Source: RDXT01 sp033765305 (GTDB lineage Bacteria; Bacteroidota; Bacteroidia; J057). From it: DNA of 27,420 nucleotides. The first letter of the stretch is position 1. Every line of letters starts with the position of its first letter. Positions 21,426-27,420 of the stretch are shown here, in pieces. Below the pieces are notes generated by a model that saw only the letters and a program-made list of their open reading frames with translations, was not told the DNA's origin and did not search any database. Location: positions 1 to 27,420 of the forward strand of contig JANRID010000012.1 in assembly GCA_033765305.1 (NCBI GenBank), given 5' to 3'. Both the position numbers and the translations under genes were made by a program.

Positions 21426-23564
21426 TTATGGGGTTGGAAGGGCATACAGCACTTTTCCGCGCGCATGCCTGCTGCCAGCCTGAAGGGTCCAGACATACAT
21501 CCCGGCGGGCAGGCTCCGCAGCCCGATCCGGTGCGAATCCGGATCTCCGGGCATGACAGGCTGGCGGATCAGCAGCTTTCCCGAAGCATCGTACACGCGC
21601 AGCTCCCCGCTTTCTTCCAGTGCAAGCCCCTCGATGTGAAGCATCTGTCCGGCCGCATATCCGCGCACGCTGCCGCCAGCTGCAGGGTCCAGCGCCGCAC
21701 TGACGGCAGGCGAATAGTGCCTCGCGCCGTTCTGATCCACCGACACGAGCCGGTAGTAATTCCAGGATGCGCCGGGCTGGGCGTCCCAGTACAGAAAGGG
21801 CATGCGCGGGTCGAGGGTGTCGAGCAAGGAAAATCCGCTCCCGCTGGCGCTGCGCTCCAGCAGCAGGCGCTGCGTCTGCTCCGGAATCTGCTGCCATTCG
21901 AGCACAATGCGGCTGCCTGCGGCGCTGGCCCGCAGGCCCCAGTCCGCAACAGGCAGCACCACCGGGCTGCAGGTGCCGCCGATGGACACCCCGCCGAAAC
22001 TCAAATGCTCCGTATTGCCTGTGCCGCCTACGCCATCGTCGCCCACCAGAATCAGCACATCCGTAAAGGGCGCCCCAGCAATCTGCACCCAGCGGGTAGC
22101 CACATTGCCGCAGCCTGGAAAACCCGACGAGGAGCCGCAGCCGGCATTGCCGATATTCTGCTGCTGCGCCAGCGGGCTGCTGGTGATGATAGGCGCGCCT
22201 GACAGGACTGCGTCGCCGTAAAAGGCTAGAATTTCGGCATTGGTGCCGTAGGGATTGGTTTCCACATCGCCCAGCCAGAGCCCGAACGAAGCAATGGGCT
22301 GGCTGAAGGTGAACAGGATGCCGTTGCGCGTGGTCAGGTCGCCGGTATTTTCGGTGAAATGGTCCGCACCGGCAATCGCGGCCGGTTTAGGGGAGTTTTG
22401 CTGCATCACAAGCGGATTATTGCTCAGCGCGCCGTCGCCGTTGGTGAAATGCACCCCCTTCACAGACCCTGAAATCTGCTCGCTCATCAGCCGGAAGGTA
22501 ACAGTGCCCGTATAGGGGACGCCCGTGGTGCCGCCGGTCATCTGCGTCAGGCCAGTGATGGAGCCGGTGTGTGTGAGGTCGTCATAGGCCAGTGTTCCGT
22601 ATACCGGGGTAAAAATCCCGCCGCTTGTGTTGACGCAGCTGTCGCCAGTCAGGCGCTCCCAGGCATTGTTGAGGGTGTCGGCGTTGAGCGCGGGCTGCAG
22701 ATCCGTATCGTAGATTTCTGCGGAATAGGCAGCCGAGGGCGAGGCGTAATTGGCTACGACGATGCTGCCGGTGCTGAGCGGCGGCAGCCCGCCGCCCGTT
22801 ACATTCAGATTGATGACGCCGGTGGAGGTAGGCAGAATCAGAAAATACACGCATCCGTCTGTAGGCGTCTGGCCAAAATTGCCGGGCAGCACCGTATAGG
22901 AGGCCGTGCTGCCGTTGTTGGTCAGTGAAATGGGATTGGTGAAATCGACATCTACTTCCGTGCCGTCCGATGCGCAGATGCCCAGACCGAATCCATACGG
23001 CGAGCCTGCGGCCGCATTGGCCGGGACCGGAGTCACAAATACAAACTGGCTGGCCGTCACGCCGCCCGAAAACTGCATGACAAAGTTGTCCACCAGCATG
23101 TCCGCCGTCGGACCGACCCAGTTGCCCGTATCGTAAAACCGGAGCCCCACCTCGATCACGCCGGAGACGGCTGCGATAAAAGTATAATTGATCTGCTGCC
23201 AGACACCGGGCTGATTGGGATTTGAGTACAAATTGGTGAATCCGCCTGCATACAGCATCGCACGGACCTGATTGTTAAGCTGATACACCCGGACCGAGAC
23301 ATCATACGAAACCCCTGCCGTAACGGTGATTTCCTGGCGGAGGTCTGCATCTGCCTGGGCCGTGGTGGCCACGGTTACCCGTGCCGACCGGACGCCGCTT
23401 TGCACGATGCCGGTTTCCTGCGCGAGCGAGATGCCGGCATCGACCAGCGTCCACCCGTTGAGCGGCCAGGTCTCGAAGTTGCCGTTGATGACTTGATTCT
23501 GAGCAGCAGCATCTTGCTGCCATAGACCACCGGCTATGGCCAGCACTGCGAGAAGCCGATACAT
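21426..23564 (-). CDS. Secreted T9SS cargo protein with carbohydrate-binding-like N-terminus
   Basis: A 712-residue protein with a signal peptide (1-21, MYRLLAVLAIAGGLWQQDAA). Residues about 22-170 look like a CBM4/9-type or discoidin-like jelly roll (VINGNFETWPLNGWTLVDAG, LRFYDTGNW, MLVDNFVMQF). A long middle part (about 180-560) is Gly/Thr/Asn rich, with ten or so cysteines, and includes an exosortase-like FGLWLGDVETNPYG region. From about 625 comes a C-terminal T9SS type A sorting domain (GELRVYDASGKLLIRQPV, then LPAGMYVWTLQAG, ending VLYALPTP). It is therefore exported through the outer membrane by T9SS and probably stays on the surface. No catalytic residues are recognised. Its 3' end faces the histidine kinase gene, 85 bp apart. 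Confidence 0.88.
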   Translation of the reverse strand: MYRLLAVLAIAGGLWQQDAAAQNQVINGNFETWPLNGWTLVDAGISLAQETGIVQSGVRSARVTVATTAQADADLRQEITVTAGVSYDVSVRVYQLNNQVRAMLYAGGFTNLYSNPNQPGVWQQINYTFIAAVSGVIEVGLRFYDTGNWVGPTADMLVDNFVMQFSGGVTASQFVFVTPVPANAAAGSPYGFGLGICASDGTEVDVDFTNPISLTNNGSTASYTVLPGNFGQTPTDGCVYFLILPTSTGVINLNVTGGGLPPLSTGSIVVANYASPSAAYSAEIYDTDLQPALNADTLNNAWERLTGDSCVNTSGGIFTPVYGTLAYDDLTHTGSITGLTQMTGGTTGVPYTGTVTFRLMSEQISGSVKGVHFTNGDGALSNNPLVMQQNSPKPAAIAGADHFTENTGDLTTRNGILFTFSQPIASFGLWLGDVETNPYGTNAEILAFYGDAVLSGAPIITSSPLAQQQNIGNAGCGSSSGFPGCGNVATRWVQIAGAPFTDVLILVGDDGVGGTGNTEHLSFGGVSIGGTCSPVVLPVADWGLRASAAGSRIVLEWQQIPEQTQRLLLERSASGSGFSLLDTLDPRMPFLYWDAQPGASWNYYRLVSVDQNGARHYSPAVSAALDPAAGGSVRGYAAGQMLHIEGLALEESGELRVYDASGKLLIRQPVMPGDPDSHRIGLRSLPAGMYVWTLQAGSRHARGKVLYALPTP

Positions 23565-23797
23565 ATGTCAGGGATTATGAGGTATTCCGGTACTGAAATT
23601 CAGCGGCACAGGTAAACTGTGTGGGTGTGGATTGTTAAGTTTGCTGAAGTATAATCCGGTGCAGCAGCCTGAATGACCGGACAGGAGGGTTTTGTGCTGA
23701 TAATGAGCTGATTGCTTGTTAAGAATTTGCTGCGGCCGCAGATGCAGGCCCCGCTTCCGGCCATAACCCGCACGGCTACGGCTGTAAAAGCGGCATG

Positions 23798-23827
23798 AAA
23801 AAACCGGCATGCCCGAAGGCATGCCGG
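23798..23827 (-). terminator. Intrinsic terminator with a UUCG loop
   Basis: On the minus strand CCGGCATGCC, the loop TTCG and GGCATGCCGG form a perfect 10-bp stem, followed by six T. It lies 44 nt after the stop of the large repeat protein (23871), so it terminates that gene. A second GC-rich inverted repeat at about 23843-23862 precedes it. The remaining gene-free stretch 23565-23797 contains no convincing gene and no clear promoter for the protein starting at 23564. Confidence 0.9.
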
Positions 23828-23870
23828 CTGATGAATGGGGACCGCCGGCCCGGAGGCCGGCGTCAGGAGC

Positions 23871-26800
23871 TTACTGCTTCACGATCTTCACGACATGGAC
23901 GGCATTGCCGGAGGTGACTTCCAGCTGATACACGCCATACGCGAGGTTCGAGAGGTCGATCGATACCGGAGCGCTCAGATCCACGGCTTCCGTTTTGACC
24001 AGCTGGCCCATGGCACTGAATACCCGCACCCGTCCTTCAAACGGAATTTCGGACTCCAGCACCACGTTGCTGCGGAAGGGGTTCGGAGACACGTGCAGCA
24101 CACTGGCGAGCAGCTCGTTCGGATTGGCTTCGGTGTTCATGCCGGAACCCAGCACGCCCGAGAAGATCTTGCCACCCTTGCCCGAAGCCGGCACATAGCC
24201 CTGGCGGATGCCGGAGCAGGTCAGGTTCAGCGGGATCGTGAACACCAGGTCGCTCAGCGACTGGAAGTTCTGGATCGGGTAGTAGATACCGGTGATGTTG
24301 TCGTTGCCGAAGGTCAGTGCGCTCTGCGCGTTCCGCTTCGTCTTGAACTGGGAGTTGCCGGCCCATGCGACCAGCGTATCGCGCTGCGGACTCCACCACT
24401 GTGCAAAGATGTACGGGTGAGCCTGCGCATTGGGGTTGAACACATTCCAGGTCAGCGAGTCGGTAGCGGGGTTGTAGCAGAAGAAGGTCAGATCCAATTG
24501 CAGGAACTGAGCAGGCATCTGATACGTAGCCGTGTTGGACGGGCTGGAGACATCTGTGGCGTTGAAGGCCTCTACGAAGTAGGTGACCGGCGTGCCGAAG
24601 ATCGTGATCGTATCGCTGAATGTGGTGACGTTGGCGCCAACCGTAGCGATGAGCACGCCCAGGCGGTAGATCCGGAAGCCCGTTTCGTTGTTCGAGTTGT
24701 CGTTCCAGCTCAGCGGCACCAGGAAGGCCGTGCCGTTGTTTGCAGCCAGGTTCGTCGGAGCGGCAATGCCCGTAGCCGGGAGCACCGTCAGGGTCAGGGT
24801 CACCGTGGAGTCGCAGCCGTTCGATGCCGTGAACACTTCGGTGTACACCCCTGCTGCCGTCAGCGTCTGTGTGCCGAACACGAAGGCCTGGCCTTGCGTG
24901 ATCGTTTCGGCAGCGGTCGCCGTGAAGACAGGCTTCACCGTCAGGGTCAGGGTCACCGTCGAGTCGCAGCCGCTGGCAGTGGCAAACACTTCCGTGTACA
25001 CCCCGGCAGCAGTCAGCGATTGGGTGCCGAAGACGAAGGGCAGCTCGTTGGCGCACACCTCAGCCGAAGCAGCTGCGTTGTACACCGGATTGACCGTCAG
25101 GGTCAGGGTCACCGTGGAGTCGCAGCCGTTCGATGCCGTGAACACTTCCGTATACACCCCGCCCGCAGTCAGCGACTGCGTGCCGAAGGTGAAGGGAAGC
25201 TCGTCTGCGCAAACCGAAGCGGCAGCCGTCGTGCTGAAGACCGGGTTGACATCGAAGGTGAGGGTAGCAGCGGCGGAGCACCCGTTGGCGCTGCTGGTGT
25301 AGACCACTTCAACGACCTGGCCGTCGGCGACGGCGGTGTTCTGCGGGTTGGCGATGCCGGTGTAGGTGAACTGTCCGACGAAGGTATTGATCTGGTCTTC
25401 GTAGACGGTGAGGTTCACGCTGGCGGCCTCGTCGGCGCAGAGCTGGATGCTGAGGCTGTTGACCGGCGGAGCGGGGAGCACCGTCAGCTTGAGGATGGCG
25501 ATGGAGTCGCAGCCTGCGGCAGTCAGGAGGGTGTCGCTGTACATGCCGGCAGCGGAGAAGAACTGCCCGCCGAAGGCGATGGAGTCGCCCTGGCAGATGG
25601 CAGCATTGACCACGGTCTGCACGGGGACGACCGGGCAGGCGGCAGGGTTGAGGGACACGCGGATGAGCTGGCGCGCGATTTCGAGCACAGTAGCTTCAGA
25701 GACCTGGCGGCTGTTGGCGCTTACGAACGCGCCTTCGTTGAGCACAGGGCTGAAGATGAGCGCGGTGGCGTAGTTGACATCGCCGGTGTGCCCGATGAAG
25801 TCGTAGTCGGTTCCGTCGATGCTGAGGGTGAACTCTTCGGTTCCGAGGCCGTACTGGGTTCCGAGGCGCCCGGTGACGGGGCTGAAGGAGGTCAGCTGGG
25901 CGACGGAGGCCGGATCGAGGATGAGGCCGCCGAAGAGCGCGCGCAGGTACTCGGCCATGGCTTCGGGCGTAGCGACAACGCTGCCCGATCCGCCGGTGCT
26001 GGTGAGCACGGAGGTCTGGTCAGCAAGGGCCTGCTCGCCGAGTCCGGAGAGGTTGAAGTAGAACTGCGAAACGGGAGCGGGAACGGGGACGCCGAAGAAC
26101 TCGATGCCGGAGATGCCGGCAGGAGCCAGGACGTAGGTGTTCAGCAGGCTCTGGAGGGACTGGCCGGTGAGCGCTTCCAGCTTCTGGCCGAGGGCGAGGA
26201 AGTTGGTGTTGGCGTAGGCGAAGGATCCGGGCGCAGCGGCGTTTCCTGCGAAAGCGAAGATCGGCGCGTATTCAACGGTGCCGTAATCGAAGGTCAGGTT
26301 GCCGAAGAGCGGGGAGAGCGCATTGCTGAAGTAGGTGGGATTGGCGGCGAAATTGCCCAGGCCGGAGGTGTGGCGCAGCGCCTGCCCGATGGTGGTCGAG
26401 GCGGGGACCTGCGCGGCGGTTGCGCCGGGGATGGTGCCGATGGGGTCGCTGAGGCTCAGGATGCCTTCCTCTGCCAGGCGGAGGGTCAGCACCGCCAGCA
26501 GGTGCTGGGTGATGTCGGCGGTTCCGAACTTGATGTCCTCATTGACGGGGGTTCCGATGCCGGCAAAGCCGTTGAAGACCGTGGCAATGGAGCCGTCGCT
26601 GCGGAGCACCGAGGCGGTAATGCCGCCGTTGGCAGGGGTGTTGGCGTCGATGACGTCCTGGAGGGCGGAAACCACAGCAGGATCAACCGATCCGGCCACC
26701 GTCAGGGTGAGGGTCACCACAGAGTCGCAGCCTGCGGCGCTCTGGAAGGTCTCGGTGTACACGCCGGTCGCGCTGAGCGTCTGGGTGCCGAAGACCAGCG

Positions 26801-27420
26801 TAGTGCCGGCAGGGATCGTCTGCGATACCGCCACGTTGAAGACCGGGTTCACCGTCAGGGTGAGGGTCACCGTGGAGTCGCAGCCGTTGGCAGCGGTGAA
26901 GGTCTCGGTGTACACCCCGCCAGCCGTGAGGCTCTGGGTGCCGAAGACATAGGGCAGTTCGTTCGCGCAGACTGCAGCGGCATCCGTCGCGTTGAACACC
27001 GGATTGACCGTCAGCGTGAGGTTGACGACGGAGTCGCAGCCTGCGGCAGAAGCCAGGGTAGCGGTGTACTCACCGGAAGCGGTGAGGTTCTGGCCATTGA
27101 AGGCGAAGGTCTCGCCGGCGCAGATGGTCTCAGCGATGTTGTTCACAATCTGCGAGCCGACCGTCAGGGTGAGGGTCACCGTGGAGTCGCAGCCGTTGGC
27201 AGCGGTGAACACTTGGGTGTAGATGCCCGAAGCGGTCAGGTTCTGGGTGCCGAAGACGAAGGTCTGGCCCTGGCAGATAAAGGCCGAAGCCGTGGCGGCC
27301 ACGTTGGGCTTCACCGTGAAGGTGAGGGTCACGGTGGAGTCGCAGCCGCTGGCGGCGGTGAACACTTCAGTGTAGATGCCGGAGGCAGTCAGGCTCTGGG
27401 TGCCGAAGATGAAGGGCACT
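23871..27420 (-). CDS. T9SS surface protein: beta repeats with an inserted inactive serine-hydrolase domain (5' end missing)
   Basis: The frame enters from the right edge, so the N-terminus and signal peptide are outside; 1182 residues are visible. Order (numbering visible residues): five repeats of about 48 residues ending GCDSTVTLTLTV (1-241); a class C beta-lactamase/esterase-like domain (about 246-592); a sixth repeat (about 600-648); a related beta domain (about 655-726); repeats seven to nine (about 731-882); a fibronectin III-like domain (about 888-968); an unrecognised domain (970-1105); and a T9SS sorting tail (VSPNPFRSNVVLE, then YGVYQLEVTSG, ending KIVKQ). In the hydrolase domain the SxxK motif reads DITQ (302-305), while YAN (402-404) and HTG (544-546) remain, so it is probably catalytically dead. 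A binding or structural surface role is likely. Confidence 0.9.
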   Translation of the reverse strand, partial: VPFIFGTQSLTASGIYTEVFTAASGCDSTVTLTFTVKPNVAATASAFICQGQTFVFGTQNLTASGIYTQVFTAANGCDSTVTLTLTVGSQIVNNIAETICAGETFAFNGQNLTASGEYTATLASAAGCDSVVNLTLTVNPVFNATDAAAVCANELPYVFGTQSLTAGGVYTETFTAANGCDSTVTLTLTVNPVFNVAVSQTIPAGTTLVFGTQTLSATGVYTETFQSAAGCDSVVTLTLTVAGSVDPAVVSALQDVIDANTPANGGITASVLRSDGSIATVFNGFAGIGTPVNEDIKFGTADITQHLLAVLTLRLAEEGILSLSDPIGTIPGATAAQVPASTTIGQALRHTSGLGNFAANPTYFSNALSPLFGNLTFDYGTVEYAPIFAFAGNAAAPGSFAYANTNFLALGQKLEALTGQSLQSLLNTYVLAPAGISGIEFFGVPVPAPVSQFYFNLSGLGEQALADQTSVLTSTGGSGSVVATPEAMAEYLRALFGGLILDPASVAQLTSFSPVTGRLGTQYGLGTEEFTLSIDGTDYDFIGHTGDVNYATALIFSPVLNEGAFVSANSRQVSEATVLEIARQLIRVSLNPAACPVVPVQTVVNAAICQGDSIAFGGQFFSAAGMYSDTLLTAAGCDSIAILKLTVLPAPPVNSLSIQLCADEAASVNLTVYEDQINTFVGQFTYTGIANPQNTAVADGQVVEVVYTSSANGCSAAATLTFDVNPVFSTTAAASVCADELPFTFGTQSLTAGGVYTEVFTASNGCDSTVTLTLTVNPVYNAAASAEVCANELPFVFGTQSLTAAGVYTEVFATASGCDSTVTLTLTVKPVFTATAAETITQGQAFVFGTQTLTAAGVYTEVFTASNGCDSTVTLTLTVLPATGIAAPTNLAANNGTAFLVPLSWNDNSNNETGFRIYRLGVLIATVGANVTTFSDTITIFGTPVTYFVEAFNATDVSSPSNTATYQMPAQFLQLDLTFFCYNPATDSLTWNVFNPNAQAHPYIFAQWWSPQRDTLVAWAGNSQFKTKRNAQSALTFGNDNITGIYYPIQNFQSLSDLVFTIPLNLTCSGIRQGYVPASGKGGKIFSGVLGSGMNTEANPNELLASVLHVSPNPFRSNVVLESEIPFEGRVRVFSAMGQLVKTEAVDLSAPVSIDLSNLAYGVYQLEVTSGNAVHVVKIVKQ
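24774..25229 (-). repeat. Coding repeats seven to nine (about 150 bp each)
   Basis: Three adjacent copies of the unit ending GCDSTVTLTLTV are highly alike at DNA level, each carrying a gtcagggtcagggtcacc-type segment (plus-strand reading) before gagtcgcagcc. Seven and eight keep the first cysteine (VCADELPF, VCANELPF), whereas nine lacks it (TITQGQAFVF). Confidence 0.85.
26697..27419 (-). repeat. Coding repeats one to five (about 145 bp each)
   Basis: Five tandem copies of the same unit, the first cut by the window edge. Copy three is the most diverged (ICAGETFAFNGQNLTASGEY) and copy five has lost the first cysteine (TIPAGTTLVF). Copy five leads directly into the serine-hydrolase-like domain. 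Confidence 0.85.

Noticed and set aside
23568..23822. An 84-codon minus-strand frame between the two T9SS genes
   Set aside because: It runs into the terminator hairpin, and its composition is not protein-like.

Overview
The window looks like a chromosomal segment of a high-GC member of the phylum Bacteroidota, most likely of the Saprospiria type. Four things point there: two proteins with C-terminal type IX secretion (T9SS) tails, the GCDSTVTLTLTV-type repeats common in secreted proteins of that group, DUF4412/DUF2846-like secreted proteins, and promoters of the Bacteroidota form (TTG, then 20 bp, then TAnnTTnG) with no obvious Shine-Dalgarno sites. Eight such promoters can be read directly and they settle several start codons.

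Left part (1-5531): the tail of an unknown gene, a heptamer tandem repeat, and a complete IS3-family insertion sequence with a 3-bp target duplication and a -1 frameshift heptamer. Then come a minus-strand pair (DUF4412-like secreted protein and YraN-like nuclease), a secreted DUF2846-like protein, and a four-gene operon (ArsR regulator, SRPBCC protein, DoxX membrane protein, YdeI-like protein). The operon starts at a perfect palindrome lying over its own promoter.

Middle part (5582-14855): a small secreted protein, a structured intergenic stretch, an SPFH-domain protein and a two-helix membrane protein. Next is a tightly coupled minus-strand operon encoding a DUF262 (ParB/GmrS-like) protein, an AAA15/DUF3696-type ATPase, and a protein whose C-terminus carries what looks like a colicin E3-type ribonuclease active site. 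I read this as a candidate anti-phage or abortive-infection system and the most interesting item in the window. It is followed by a phosphoglucomutase, a frameshifted small membrane-protein gene that keeps its promoter, and a type IV restriction enzyme of the Mrr family. Genome-defence genes are therefore concentrated here, with a housekeeping mutase among them.

Right part (15083-27420): a lipoprotein beta-mannosidase (GH2), a very large soluble hybrid histidine kinase with two receiver domains, and two T9SS cargo proteins on the minus strand. The last is cut by the window edge. It holds nine beta-rich repeats and, between them, a class C beta-lactamase-like domain whose catalytic Ser and Lys are replaced. 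A strong UUCG-loop terminator ends it.
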